From contig JAZREP010000005.1 of the NCBI GenBank assembly GCA_045660865.1, positions 1 through 56,179 of the forward strand: 56,179 nucleotides of DNA, written 5' to 3'. The stretch's first letter is position 1, and every line of letters starts with the position of its first letter. Below, piece by piece: positions 16,248 through 24,903 of the stretch. A program made the position numbers and the translations under genes. Source of the stretch: CAZRRV01 sp045660865 (lineage in GTDB: Bacteria > Bacillota > Clostridia > Oscillospirales > Acutalibacteraceae). Below the pieces are notes generated by a model. That model had not been told where the DNA came from and made no database searches. It saw only the letters and a program-made list of their open reading frames with translations.

Positions 16248-16373
16248 TATTTCCCCATCCCTTTAACGCAAATAAAAGCTTTTTATATAGTTTAATACAT
16301 TGTGGGACAAAACTCAATACAAATTTAATAAAACAAAAGCAAAAGGAAATAATTATTGTTAGAGGGTGATAAT

Positions 16374-17078
16374 TTGGACTATTTAAACACGGCTTTATCA
16401 GCGCTTTTTTCGGTTGTGGCACTTTTTATGCTGACAAAGCTTATGGGAAATCAGCAGGTTTCCGAAATGCGTTTTTTTGATTATGTTGTAGGCATTACAA
16501 TCGGCTCAATTGCCGCCGAAATGGCAACCGCGTTAGAGCACAATCCCTTTATACCGCTAATTGCAATGGCAGTTTATACATTGGTTTCTATTTTGATTTC
16601 CTACCTTAGCATAAAATCGTTAAAATTAAGAAAAATTTTAGATGGAGTGCCGATTAAGGTGTTTTCGGAAGGCAGATTTATTATAAAAAATATGCGCAAG
16701 GCAAAGATTGATATACACTCCTTGCTTGCGCTTTGCCGAAACAACGGGTATTTTGATATTTCGCAAATCAAAACCATTGTATATGAGGATAACGGAAAAA
16801 TCAGTATTTTGCCCTATCCAAACGACCGACCGGTTACACCAAGAGATTTAAGCATTGCCGTAAAAAATGAAAGTTTGCAATACAACGTTATTGTAGACGG
16901 CCGTGTTCTTGACGGAAATTTGCGGTTTGCGGGGAAAAGTAGGGAATGGCTTAAAAATGAGCTTAAAAAGAAAAACAAAACCGACCAGTACGGCATAATG
17001 CTGGCAACAGTTGACGAAAACGATACCCTTTCAATTTACGAAGCCGACAGACAGTCAGCCGACCGAATGGCATTTTAA
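16374..17078 (+). CDS. DUF421 (YetF/YrbG-type) membrane protein
   Basis: A 234-aa protein with three N-terminal hydrophobic segments (about 5-25, 35-55, 60-80) and a cytoplasmic domain with VGITIGSIAAEMA, PIKVFSEGRFI and the ILPYPNDRPVTPRDL block. This is the DUF421/YetF family common in spore formers, linked in Bacillus to membrane or spore processes but without a known reaction. The TTG at 16374 is chosen because AGAGGGTG (16361-16368) lies just before it; an upstream TTG at 16356 has no ribosome site. It is divergent from xpt and convergent with the XRE regulator. Confidence 0.82.
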   Translation: MDYLNTALSALFSVVALFMLTKLMGNQQVSEMRFFDYVVGITIGSIAAEMATALEHNPFIPLIAMAVYTLVSILISYLSIKSLKLRKILDGVPIKVFSEGRFIIKNMRKAKIDIHSLLALCRNNGYFDISQIKTIVYEDNGKISILPYPNDRPVTPRDLSIAVKNESLQYNVIVDGRVLDGNLRFAGKSREWLKNELKKKNKTDQYGIMLATVDENDTLSIYEADRQSADRMAF

Positions 17079-17100
17079 AAATTTGTGTATGCCTTTCGGT

Positions 17101-17304
17101 TTAAAACTTTTTATCACTTAATCCTAAAATATAATCTGTGGTGACCTTATAAAATTTCGCAAGCCTAATTAAAACGTCGGTAGGAACATCTCTTTGCCCC
17201 AGTTCGTAATTGCTATAAACCTGCTGTGAGCAATTTAAAATTTTTGCCATTTCCTTTTGTGTAATGTCCTTGTCTTCTCGCAAATCACGTATTCTGCGGT
17301 ACAT
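17101..17304 (-). CDS. XRE-family helix-turn-helix regulator
   Basis: A 67-aa protein that is almost entirely one XRE helix-turn-helix domain. RIRDLREDKDITQKEMAKIL, then SQQVYSNYELGQRDVPTDVL, then LAKFYKVTTDYILGLSD is a textbook match. The ribosome site is GGAGGTGAT. It is divergent from the zinc-ribbon/DUF4352 gene, and two copies of a CTGCAA-type palindrome lie in the 98-base gap. Repression of its neighbour, and probably of itself, is a strong inference. It has no sensor domain, so the inducing signal must act by another route. Confidence 0.9.
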   Translation of the reverse strand: MYRRIRDLREDKDITQKEMAKILNCSQQVYSNYELGQRDVPTDVLIRLAKFYKVTTDYILGLSDKKF

Positions 17305-17331
17305 GTTATCACCTCCGCCAAATTATAATTT

Positions 17332-17346
17332 ACTGCAATTTGCAGT
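17332..17346. promoter_or_regulatory. Operator O1 for the XRE regulator
   Basis: Perfect palindrome ACTGCAA-T-TTGCAGT directly upstream of the -35 of the DUF4352 promoter. Its centre is 25 bases from that of O2. Confidence 0.7.
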
Positions 17347-17347
17347 A

Positions 17348-17376
17348 TTGACATTTACCGCAAATTGCAGTATAAT
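17348..17376 (+). promoter_or_regulatory. Consensus sigma-A promoter of the DUF4352 gene, with embedded operator O2
   Basis: Perfect TTGACA (17348-17353), 17-base spacer and perfect TATAAT (17371-17376). The spacer contains O2, ACCGCAA-A-TTGCAGT (17357-17371), one mismatch from the O1 palindrome. A strong promoter whose spacer is a repressor site is the expected layout for tight repression. Confidence 0.82.
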
Positions 17377-17402
17377 AATTAAAAATTTTTTGAGGTGAAA
17401 GT

Positions 17403-18047
17403 ATGTTTTGTAAAAATTGTGGGGCAGAAAACCCCGAAACCAACAACAATTGCAGTAGGTGTGGAGCATCATTAAAAAATGATGGTGAAAAAGTAAAGGT
17501 AAAAAGAAAGAAACTTAAATGGTGGCACATTTTATTAATTGTTCTTGCTGCTTTTGTTGTAATTGGAGTTGCAAGCAATTCTGGAGATGAGGGTTCCTCT
17601 AACACAGATTCCGCTCCAAACACAACCTCGTCAGCAGTAGATAATACAGAAAGCAAAGAAGCAAAGAACGAATATAAAATCGGCGAGACCTTGGATGCGA
17701 ATGGTTTGAAAATCACTATGCAAAAGGCAGAAAAGTGGAATTCAGACAACCAATTTATTAACCCGGAAGATGGCAAAATGTTTATCCGTGCTTATTTTGT
17801 AATTGAAAACCAAAGCGGTGCAGATAAAACACTTGGCAGTTTTGATTTTGATTGCTATGCAGACGGTACACAGGCAGATATTAGCTGGTATGGGGACAAT
17901 CAGTTGTCTTTTGATACTATCTCAGATGGTCGCAAACTAGAAGGTTATATTTACTACGAAGTTCCCCAAAATGTTAACAACATTGAAATTGAATATGAAA
18001 CTTCTTGGTGGAGTTCTAAAAAGGCAATTTTCAAAGTTGAATTGTAA
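17403..18047 (+). CDS. Zinc-ribbon, single-pass membrane protein with DUF4352 domain
   Basis: A 214-aa protein. Residues 3-20 hold a zinc ribbon with CKNC and CSRC pairs. A Lys-rich stretch and one hydrophobic segment (about 41-57) follow, then a Ser/Thr/Asn linker. The extracellular immunoglobulin-like DUF4352 domain (about 85-214) includes KIGETLDANGLKITMQKAE and FIRAYFVIENQSG. DUF4352 proteins are surface or lipoprotein modules often found near mobile elements or stress genes; no reaction is known. The zinc ribbon is on the cytoplasmic side. A TTGACA-N17-TATAAT promoter controlled by the divergent XRE protein drives it, and a terminator follows. Confidence 0.82.
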   Translation: MFCKNCGAENPETNNNCSRCGASLKNDGEKVKVKRKKLKWWHILLIVLAAFVVIGVASNSGDEGSSNTDSAPNTTSSAVDNTESKEAKNEYKIGETLDANGLKITMQKAEKWNSDNQFINPEDGKMFIRAYFVIENQSGADKTLGSFDFDCYADGTQADISWYGDNQLSFDTISDGRKLEGYIYYEVPQNVNNIEIEYETSWWSSKKAIFKVEL

Positions 18048-18063
18048 TTAGAAATAAAATAAT

Positions 18064-18100
18064 AAAAGGTCTATGTAAAAAACTACATAGACCTTTTTAA
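18064..18100 (+). terminator. Terminator after the DUF4352 gene
   Basis: AAAAGGTCTATGTA / TACATAGACCTTTT around AAAAAC, with a T tail. Confidence 0.85.
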
Positions 18101-18120
18101 TGCAATAAATTTTTAGATTA

Positions 18121-18155
18121 AAAAAAACAGGTGGCATGCGCCACCTGTTTTTTTA
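18121..18155 (-). terminator. Terminator of nifJ
   Basis: AAAAAAACAGGTGGC-ATGC-GCCACCTGTTTTTTT, 15-bp arms, ending just past the nifJ stop. Confidence 0.88.
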
Positions 18156-18156
18156 A

Positions 18157-21100
18157 TTATTCTTCAACTGCATAAAGCTTAGCGAGTTTTTCAAGATGAC
18201 GTCTTTGCTCAAGTGCATTTTCAGCCGCCTTGTCAAACAACTCTTCTGCTCTTTCAGGGAAGGAGCGGGTCAAGGAAGCGTAACGTGCTTCGCCAAGGAT
18301 GAACTCCTTGTAATCAGCAGAAGCAGGTTTGCTGTCAATTGTCAGCGGATTCTTGCCTTCAGCCTTCAAAGCAGGATTGAAGCGGAACATATTCCAGTAG
18401 CCGCAGTCAACAGCCTTCTTCATTTCCTTCTGGCAGTTAACCATACCGCCCTTGATGCTGTGCATCTCGCAGGGTGAGTAGCAGATAACCAAGGAAGGAC
18501 CGTTATAGCTTTCAGCCTCTTGGATAGCTTTAAGAGTCTGGTTCATATCAGCGCCCATAGCAATTTGAGCTACATAGATATAACCGTAAGACATAGCGAT
18601 TTCAGCAAGGCTCTTCTTAGCGATTGCTTTACCGGCAGCTGCAAACTGTGCAACCTGACCGATTTGAGAAGCCTTAGAAGCCTGACCGCCGGTGTTGGAG
18701 TAAACCTCGGTATCGAATACCATAATATTTACATCGTTGCCGGAAGCGAGAACGTGGTCAACACCGCCGAAGCCGATATCGTAAGCCCAACCGTCACCAC
18801 CGAAAATCCAAACGGATTTCTTGGAGAGGAATTCTTTATTCTTGTAAACGTCGCCGCAAAGCTCGCACTTATCAGCAACTTTTTCAAGCTCAGCAACTAA
18901 AGCATCAGTAGCAGCAGAGTTAAGCTTGCCGTCGTTAACGGTATCGAGATACTGTTTTGCAGCAGCTTTAAGCTCAGCGCTTGCCTTGTCAGCATTAGAA
19001 ATTTCAGTAACCTGTTCAATCAAACGGTTACGAACTGCATTTTGGCCGAGGTACATACCCAAACCGTTTTCAGCGTTGTCCTCAAACAGAGAGTTAGCCC
19101 AAGCAGGACCTTGACCCTTCTTGTTTGTGGTGTAAGGTGAAGTAGCAGCAGGGCCACCCCAGATAGAAGAACAACCTGTACCGTTGGACATGTACATTCT
19201 GTCACCGTAAAGCTGGGTAACAAGTCTTGCGTAAGAGGTTTCAGCACAGCCTGCGCAGGAGCCTGAGAACTCAAGCAAGGGCTTCTTGTACTGAGAACTG
19301 ATTACGTTCATAACAGCGGTGGTTTCAGGTTTCTCGGTTACATTAGCCTCGCAGTAGTTGAATACTTCTTGCTCAGCCATCTGTGACTCACGTGAAACCA
19401 TCTTAAGTGAGTTAGTGGGACATACGCCGATACAAACGCCGCAACCCATACAATCCATCGGCGAAACAGCCAAGGTGTAGGTGTAGTCTGTCTTAACAAT
19501 CGGCTTAGGAGCTTTCTTCATGTTTGCGGGAGCGTTAGCAACCTCGTCAGCGTTGAGCGCGTAAGGACGGATTGTAGCGTGGGGGCAAACGAAAGCACAC
19601 TTATTACATTTTGCACAGGTATCCTGATTCCATTCGGGAACCATAACTGCAACGGCACGTTTCTCGTAAGCGGAAGCGCCATGTTCAAAGGTACCATCTG
19701 CATGGTCCATAAATGCTGAAACGGGCAGGCTGTCGCCATCCATCTTAGCAACAGGATTCATAACGGTGTTAACCATCTTAACACGCTTAGCAGGACCGTT
19801 TTCAAAGCCTGTAGCGGCAACGTCCTCAGCGTTAGCCCAATCAGCCGGAACATCAATCTTAACGAATGCGGTAGCACCGGCGTCGATAGCCTTATGGTTC
19901 ATATCTACGATATCCTGACCCTTTTTGGAGTAGGACTTGGTAGCAGCTTCTTTCATATAACGGATAGCATCCTCAGCAGGCATTACGTTAGCCAATGAGA
20001 AGAATGCAGACTGCAACAATGTGTTGGTGCGCTTGCCCATACCGATTTGAGCTGCTAAGTCAATAGCGTTAACGGTGTAAAGCTGAATGTTGTTGTTAGC
20101 AATATAGCGCTTAGCATCTGCCGGCATCTGCTCGTTGAGTTCCTCAGCAGACCACTGGCAGTTAATTAAGAATACACCGCCGGGTTTAACGTCGTTAACC
20201 ATCTTATAACCCTTGATTACATAAGAGGGGTTATGGCAGGCAACGAAGTCAGCCTTATTGATATAGTAAGGACTCTTGATGGGCTTGTCACCAAAACGCA
20301 AGTGTGAAACAGTGATACCGCCTGTTTTCTTAGAGTCATACTGGAAGTAAGCTTGTACATATTTGTCGGTGTGGTCACCGATAATTTTGATGGAGTTCTT
20401 GTTAGCACCAACGGTACCGTCACCGCCAAGACCCCAGAATTTACATTCAATTGTGCCTTCAGCAGCGGTGTTGGGAGAAACCTTCTCCTCTAATGAGAGA
20501 TGAGTAACGTCATCGTTAATACCGATAGTGAACTGAGCTTTAGGAGCATCCTTAGCCAACTCATCATATACAGCAAACAAGCTTGAAGGAGGAGTATCCT
20601 TAGAACCGAGACCGTAACGGCCGCCGATGATAGTAGCTTGTCTACCCATAGAAGCCATAGCAGCAACAACGTCCATATAAAGCGGCTCGCCTAATGCGCC
20701 GGGCTCCTTAGTTCTGTCAAGTACAGCAATTTTCTTAACGGTTTCGGGAATAGCCTCAACCAATTTCTCAGCAGAGAAAGGACGATACAAACGAACCTTT
20801 ACAAGACCAACCTTTTGTCCTGCAGCGTTCAAGTAATCGATAACCTCTTCTGTAACGTCGCAAACAGAACCCATAGCAATGATGATTCTGTCAGCGTCGG
20901 GTGCGCCGTAGTAGTTGAAGAGTTTATAGTCGGTGCCAAGCTTAGCATTAACCTTGTCCATATACTTTTCAACAATGCCGGGCACTGCTTCATAATACTT
21001 ATTGCAAGCCTCACGATGCTGGAAGAAGATATCTCCGTTCTCGTGGGAGCCACGCATAACAGGATGCTCAGGATTGAGTGCACGCTTACGGAAGTCGTCA

Positions 21101-21699
21101 ACAGCCTCCATATTGCACATTTCTTTTAAGTCCTCATAATCCCAGATAGCAATCTTCTGGATTTCGTGAGAGGTACGGAAACCGTCAAAGAAGTTAATGA
21201 AGGGAACACGGCTCTCAATAGTTGCCAAGTGAGCAACTGCGCCTAAGTCCATAACTTCCTGCGGGTTGGTGTTAGCCAACATAGCAAAGCCTGTCTGACG
21301 GCAAGCATATACGTCGGAATGGTCACCAAAAATATTGAGTGCGTGAGAAGCTACGGAACGAGCCGATACATGGAAAACGCTGGGCAATAATTCGCCTGCA
21401 ATTTTGTACATGTTCGGAATCATAAGTAAAAGACCCTGAGAAGCGGTGTAGGTGGTGGTAAGAGCACCGGCATGCAAAGAACGGCGCACAGTACCTGGAG
21501 CACCGGCCTCAGACTGCATTTCTACTACATTTACAGTTGTACCAAAGATGTTTTTCTGCCCTAAAGCCGACCATTGGTCAACATAATCTGCCATCGGGCT
21601 GGACGGTGTGATAGGATAAATACCTGCAACCTCTGTGAACGCATAAGATACGTGCGCAGCGGCATTGTTACCGTCCATTGTTTTCATTTTTCTTGCCAT
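18157..21699 (-). CDS. nifJ: Pyruvate:ferredoxin (flavodoxin) oxidoreductase, single-chain
   Basis: An 1180-aa fused enzyme of normal length. The N-terminal pyrimidine-binding domain has GIYPITPSSPMADYVDQW. The gamma domain and domain III follow. Two 4Fe-4S clusters are in CAKCNKCAFVCPH and CMGCGVCIGVCP (about 680-755). The thiamine-diphosphate domain has SGSCAGCAETSYA, WIFGGDGWAYDIGFGG and MVFDTEVYSNTGGQ. It splits pyruvate to acetyl-CoA and CO2 and reduces ferredoxin, the central carbon and electron step of anaerobic fermentation. The ATG at 21699 (MARKMKTMDGNNA) is preferred to an upstream start because AAAGGAG lies 11 bases before it. It is transcribed alone. Confidence 0.96.
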   Translation of the reverse strand: MARKMKTMDGNNAAAHVSYAFTEVAGIYPITPSSPMADYVDQWSALGQKNIFGTTVNVVEMQSEAGAPGTVRRSLHAGALTTTYTASQGLLLMIPNMYKIAGELLPSVFHVSARSVASHALNIFGDHSDVYACRQTGFAMLANTNPQEVMDLGAVAHLATIESRVPFINFFDGFRTSHEIQKIAIWDYEDLKEMCNMEAVDDFRKRALNPEHPVMRGSHENGDIFFQHREACNKYYEAVPGIVEKYMDKVNAKLGTDYKLFNYYGAPDADRIIIAMGSVCDVTEEVIDYLNAAGQKVGLVKVRLYRPFSAEKLVEAIPETVKKIAVLDRTKEPGALGEPLYMDVVAAMASMGRQATIIGGRYGLGSKDTPPSSLFAVYDELAKDAPKAQFTIGINDDVTHLSLEEKVSPNTAAEGTIECKFWGLGGDGTVGANKNSIKIIGDHTDKYVQAYFQYDSKKTGGITVSHLRFGDKPIKSPYYINKADFVACHNPSYVIKGYKMVNDVKPGGVFLINCQWSAEELNEQMPADAKRYIANNNIQLYTVNAIDLAAQIGMGKRTNTLLQSAFFSLANVMPAEDAIRYMKEAATKSYSKKGQDIVDMNHKAIDAGATAFVKIDVPADWANAEDVAATGFENGPAKRVKMVNTVMNPVAKMDGDSLPVSAFMDHADGTFEHGASAYEKRAVAVMVPEWNQDTCAKCNKCAFVCPHATIRPYALNADEVANAPANMKKAPKPIVKTDYTYTLAVSPMDCMGCGVCIGVCPTNSLKMVSRESQMAEQEVFNYCEANVTEKPETTAVMNVISSQYKKPLLEFSGSCAGCAETSYARLVTQLYGDRMYMSNGTGCSSIWGGPAATSPYTTNKKGQGPAWANSLFEDNAENGLGMYLGQNAVRNRLIEQVTEISNADKASAELKAAAKQYLDTVNDGKLNSAATDALVAELEKVADKCELCGDVYKNKEFLSKKSVWIFGGDGWAYDIGFGGVDHVLASGNDVNIMVFDTEVYSNTGGQASKASQIGQVAQFAAAGKAIAKKSLAEIAMSYGYIYVAQIAMGADMNQTLKAIQEAESYNGPSLVICYSPCEMHSIKGGMVNCQKEMKKAVDCGYWNMFRFNPALKAEGKNPLTIDSKPASADYKEFILGEARYASLTRSFPERAEELFDKAAENALEQRRHLEKLAKLYAVEE

Positions 21700-21761
21700 G
21701 AAAACACTATCTCCTTTCAATATATACTGCGGATTTTAAATGCAAGTCCGCATTCCATTAA

Positions 21762-21790
21762 AGAATACCACTTTTTTATCACAAAGTAAA
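21762..21790 (-). promoter_or_regulatory. Sigma-A promoter of nifJ
   Basis: On the minus strand TTTACT, 17-base spacer, TATTCT. A small hairpin (TGCGGA...TCCGCA, about 21727-21753) lies in the leader between it and the start. Confidence 0.6.
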
Positions 21791-21851
21791 TAGTTTTTTG
21801 AAAATTACCTTAATTTTTCTCTATTTTAAATTTCAGCCAAAATTAAAAACA

Positions 21852-21879
21852 TTGACTTTGCGGTAAAATATTGTATAAT
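21852..21879 (+). promoter_or_regulatory. Sigma-A promoter of the CNNM/CBS gene
   Basis: TTGACT, 16-base spacer, TATAAT, 35 bases before the ATG at 21914. Confidence 0.75.
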
Positions 21880-21913
21880 ACAATAAAAATAAAATTTAAA
21901 GGAGTAGTAACAA

Positions 21914-23254
21914 ATGGACGACCCCGCGGGGATTATACTCGACATTGTTGTTTTACTGGTACTTGTTTTAATTAACGCATTTTTCGCTATGAGCGAAATT
22001 GCCATCATTTCCCTGAATGACAATAAAATGCGTAAAATGGCAGAAGAGGGGCACAAGGGCGCAATTAAGGTGCTTAAACTTACAAAGGACTCCTCTCGTT
22101 TTCTATCAACAATTCAAATCGGCGTAACCTTGGCAGGCTTTTTGGCTTCTGCTGCTGCGTCCGAAAACTTTTCCGGACCGTTAACAACCGTGTTAGCACG
22201 CTGGCTTAACATTGAAAGCAAAGCCGGATTAAACGCTTTGTCGGTTGTATCTATGGTTGTTGTAACTATTGTGATTTCGTATTTCACACTTGTTTTAGGT
22301 GAGCTTGCGCCCAAGCGTATCGCTATGCAGCGCAGTGAAGCAGTGTCTTTTAAGGTGGTAGGTCTTCTGCTCTTTTTCAAGGCGGTTTCTTCACCCTTTG
22401 TTAAATTCCTTTCGGCTTCTACAAACTTAGTGGTACGCATTTTGGGCTTTGACCCCAATGCGGAGGAAGAAACGGTTACCGAAGAGGAAATTCGCTTGAT
22501 GGTTGATGCAGGCGAGGAAACCGGCGCCATTGAAGAAAGCGAAAAGGAAATGATAAATAACATTTTCGAGTTTGACGATATTCCTGCTTGTGATGTTATG
22601 ACCCACCGCACCGATATTGAGGCTGTTGAAATCAATGACTCGATTGCCGAAATTATTGATACAGCAATCTCGCACGGATACTCCCGTATCCCTGTTTTTG
22701 AAGAAGATTTGGATAATATCAAAGGTATTATTTATATAAAAGATTTGCTGAAATATATCGGAAAGGCGATACCTAAAACTCTTAAAATTTCCAGTTTGAT
22801 GCGTGAGGCTTATTTCGTACCCGAATCTAAGCGCTGCAGTGACTTGTTTGAGGAAATGACCGAAAAGCGTCTGCAAATGGTAATAGTAGCAGATGAATAC
22901 GGCGGAGTTGCAGGTCTTGTTACGATTGAGGACTTGCTTGAATCAATTGTCGGCAGTATGCAGGACGAGTACGATAATGAGGACGAAGAGGTTGAGCAGC
23001 TTGATGAAACCATCTTCACAATTGACGGTATTACAGATATTGAAGAGGTTAACGAACAGCTTGATATCCGTTTGCCAGAGGGTGAATATGATACTATCGG
23101 CGGTTTTATAATGAGTGAAATAGGCCGTATTCCATCGCCCGATGAAACAGTAGCGGTAGAGGCGGAGGGCTTTATGTTCACCGTTATTGAAATGGACGAG
23201 CGCCGCATTGAAAGAGTGCGAGCCGAGCGTATTGAGCTAAAAGAGCAAGAATAA
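21914..23254 (+). CDS. CNNM/CorC-type membrane protein with CBS pair (hemolysin family)
   Basis: A 446-aa protein. The N-terminal CNNM (DUF21) domain (about 5-190) has four hydrophobic segments and NAFFAMSEIAIISLNDNKMR and LGELAPKRIAMQ. A CBS pair follows (about 205-335; VMTHRTDIEAVE, YSRIPVFEEDLDNIKGIIYI, VADEYGGVAGLVTIEDLLE). A CorC/HlyC transporter-associated domain ends the protein (about 350-440). CNNM proteins move or sense Mg2+ and related cations; the 'hemolysin' label is historical. The ribosome site is AAAGGAG. The CBS pair would bind adenine nucleotides to tune transport. Confidence 0.9.
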   Translation: MDDPAGIILDIVVLLVLVLINAFFAMSEIAIISLNDNKMRKMAEEGHKGAIKVLKLTKDSSRFLSTIQIGVTLAGFLASAAASENFSGPLTTVLARWLNIESKAGLNALSVVSMVVVTIVISYFTLVLGELAPKRIAMQRSEAVSFKVVGLLLFFKAVSSPFVKFLSASTNLVVRILGFDPNAEEETVTEEEIRLMVDAGEETGAIEESEKEMINNIFEFDDIPACDVMTHRTDIEAVEINDSIAEIIDTAISHGYSRIPVFEEDLDNIKGIIYIKDLLKYIGKAIPKTLKISSLMREAYFVPESKRCSDLFEEMTEKRLQMVIVADEYGGVAGLVTIEDLLESIVGSMQDEYDNEDEEVEQLDETIFTIDGITDIEEVNEQLDIRLPEGEYDTIGGFIMSEIGRIPSPDETVAVEAEGFMFTVIEMDERRIERVRAERIELKEQE

Positions 23255-23262
23255 AAATTTAG

Positions 23263-23288
23263 TTCGGGCGGCCTATCGGTCGCCCGAA
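23263..23288 (+). terminator. Possible weak terminator
   Basis: TTCGGGCG / CGCCCGAA arms with a 10-base loop but only a short T stretch after. It may leave read-through into the PLP enzyme gene. Confidence 0.45.
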
Positions 23289-23312
23289 TTTAGACTAAAA
23301 GAGGGACAATAT

Positions 23313-24569
23313 ATGCAGTCATTTTTTAATATCAGTGACAAAACTAAGGATGCTGTTTCGGTGGCGCTGGCTAAGGTTAAGCCGCAATTTGAAAAAATAG
23401 CCGAAATAACCCGCTACAATCAGCATAAAATGTTAAAAGCCTTTATTGACCACGGCGTAAGTGAGGCTTGCCTTGGCAGTTCCACAGGCTACGGCTATGG
23501 TGATAAAGGGCGAGATACCTTAGAACAGGTTTGTGCAACCGTTTTTGGTGCGGAGGACAGTATTATTCGTCATAATTTCACCTGCGGCACACACACGCTG
23601 ACAGTTGCGCTTTTCGGTGTGTTGCGCCCGGGCGATACGATGCTCTGCGTTACGGGGCGCCCGTATGATACCTTAATTGGTGTTTTGGGTATAGACAAGC
23701 ATGTTGAGGGCTCACTTAGAGATTTTGGCGTAAATTATGACCAGGTTGATTTACTGGCTGACGGCAGTGTTGACCTTGAAGGAATTGCTGATAAGTTAAA
23801 ACAAAACAAATATAAAATGGTTTATATTCAGCGTTCCCGTGGGTACAGTTTAAGACCTACACTTACCATAGAAAACATAGAAAAAATTTGCAAAACCGTA
23901 CGCAGTGTAACCGATGAACCAATCATTATGGTTGATAACTGCTACGGCGAGTTTACAGAAGAGAAAGAGCCTTGCGAGGTTGGTGCAGACTTAATGGCAG
24001 GCTCGCTTATAAAAAATCCGGGCGGTGCAATAGCACCCACAGGCGGATATATTGCAGGTAAAGCTGATTTGGTTGAAAAATGCGCTTATCGTTTGACGGC
24101 ACCCGGTGTCGGCAGGGAGGTAGGAGCAACTCTTGGACTTAACCGAGAGATGTTCTTAGGCTTTTACAATGCGCCTCACGTAACAGGCGAGGCCTTGAAA
24201 ACCGCTGTCTTTGCGGCGGCGCTTTTTGAGGATATGGGTTACAAAGTAACACCTCGTTATGATGAAAAACGAGGGGATATTATCCAGTCAGTTTGCTTAG
24301 AAACACCCGAAAGGCTAATAGCTTTTTGTAAGGGTATTCAAGCAGGGGCGCCGGTTGATTCCTTTGCTACACCCGAGCCTTGGGATATGCCCGGTTATGA
24401 TAACAAGGTTATTATGGCGGCAGGTGCTTTTACGGGCGGCTCGTCAATTGAGCTGTCTGCCGATGCACCGTTAAGAGAGCCTTTTGCCGTTTGGATGCAA
24501 GGCGGTATACATTTTGATACAGGTATGGTGGGCGTTGCTCTTGCCGCTGAGGAGATTTCAAAACTGTAA
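23313..24569 (+). CDS. Methionine gamma-lyase-like PLP enzyme ('aluminium resistance' family)
   Basis: A 418-aa fold-type I PLP enzyme of the YnbB family. Motifs are GSSTGYGYGDKGRDTLEQVC, HNFTCGTHTLTVALFG, MVDNCYGEFTEEKEP and LIKNPGGAIAPTGGYIAG, with Lys in SLIKNPGG the likely PLP lysine. Family members are annotated as aluminium resistance proteins or methionine gamma-lyases; the in vivo substrate is poorly settled. In many Bacillota the gene sits near miaA/hfq or glnR, which are not seen here. It follows the CNNM gene by 58 bases, with ribosome site AGAGGGA. Confidence 0.88.
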   Translation: MQSFFNISDKTKDAVSVALAKVKPQFEKIAEITRYNQHKMLKAFIDHGVSEACLGSSTGYGYGDKGRDTLEQVCATVFGAEDSIIRHNFTCGTHTLTVALFGVLRPGDTMLCVTGRPYDTLIGVLGIDKHVEGSLRDFGVNYDQVDLLADGSVDLEGIADKLKQNKYKMVYIQRSRGYSLRPTLTIENIEKICKTVRSVTDEPIIMVDNCYGEFTEEKEPCEVGADLMAGSLIKNPGGAIAPTGGYIAGKADLVEKCAYRLTAPGVGREVGATLGLNREMFLGFYNAPHVTGEALKTAVFAAALFEDMGYKVTPRYDEKRGDIIQSVCLETPERLIAFCKGIQAGAPVDSFATPEPWDMPGYDNKVIMAAGAFTGGSSIELSADAPLREPFAVWMQGGIHFDTGMVGVALAAEEISKL

Positions 24570-24578
24570 AAAAGGTGC

Positions 24579-24607
24579 TTGCATTTTAGAAAAATGCGTG
24601 ATAAAAT
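24579..24607 (+). promoter_or_regulatory. Sigma-A promoter of the pheST leader
   Basis: TTGCAT, 17-base spacer, TAAAAT, about 30 bases before the T-box leader. Confidence 0.7.
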
Positions 24608-24630
24608 AGGTGTACACTTAAAATGCGTTG

Positions 24631-24891
24631 AAGAAGGAAAGTAGAAATTGTTTCCGCTACCAGAGAGGGTTTGCCGTGGCTGAAAGCAGACCTTTGCGGC
24701 GCTGTTTTGAAGTTCCCTTTGGAGCAGCTGTGCTGAAAATTACAGTAGGCATAAGTCGGGGTTCCGTCCCGTTACAGGCGGAGGCGTGTGATAGCACGCA
24801 TAAAGCGGGTCTTATTAAAGACCAATTTGGGTGGTACCGCGGAGTTTTCGGCTTCGTCCCTTGTTTGAGGGGCGAAGCCTATTTATTTTTC
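24631..24891 (+). promoter_or_regulatory. T-box leader, Phe specifier
   Basis: The leader has the usual order: Stem I with AAAGTAG, CAGAGAGGG and GCTGAAAG; a specifier loop with TTC (24713-24715, phenylalanine) ahead of CCCTTTGGAG; and the antiterminator T-box TGGGTGGTACCGCGG (about 24829-24843). Next is a terminator hairpin GGCTTCGTCCC...GGGGCGAAGCC with a T tract. Uncharged tRNA-Phe pairing with the specifier and the T-box bulge should prevent termination and turn on pheST. Specifier and downstream genes agree. Confidence 0.95.
24850..24891 (+). terminator. T-box-controlled terminator
   Basis: GGCTTCGTCCC / GGGGCGAAGCC stem with T-rich tail, mutually exclusive with the T-box antiterminator just upstream. 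Confidence 0.88.
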
Positions 24892-24903
24892 GGAGGTTAG
24901 AGT

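Noticed and set aside
16248..16355. Possible purine riboswitch ahead of xpt
   Set aside because: The conserved purine-aptamer loops are absent from the leader; only promoter-like sequence is seen.
23285..23298. 14-mer CGAATTTAGACTAA shared with 4958-4971
   Set aside because: A single shared AT-rich 14-mer between two gaps is within chance for a window this size.
24628..24900. A 90-codon reading frame ahead of pheS
   Set aside because: It lies wholly inside the T-box leader, whose conserved RNA motifs explain the sequence.
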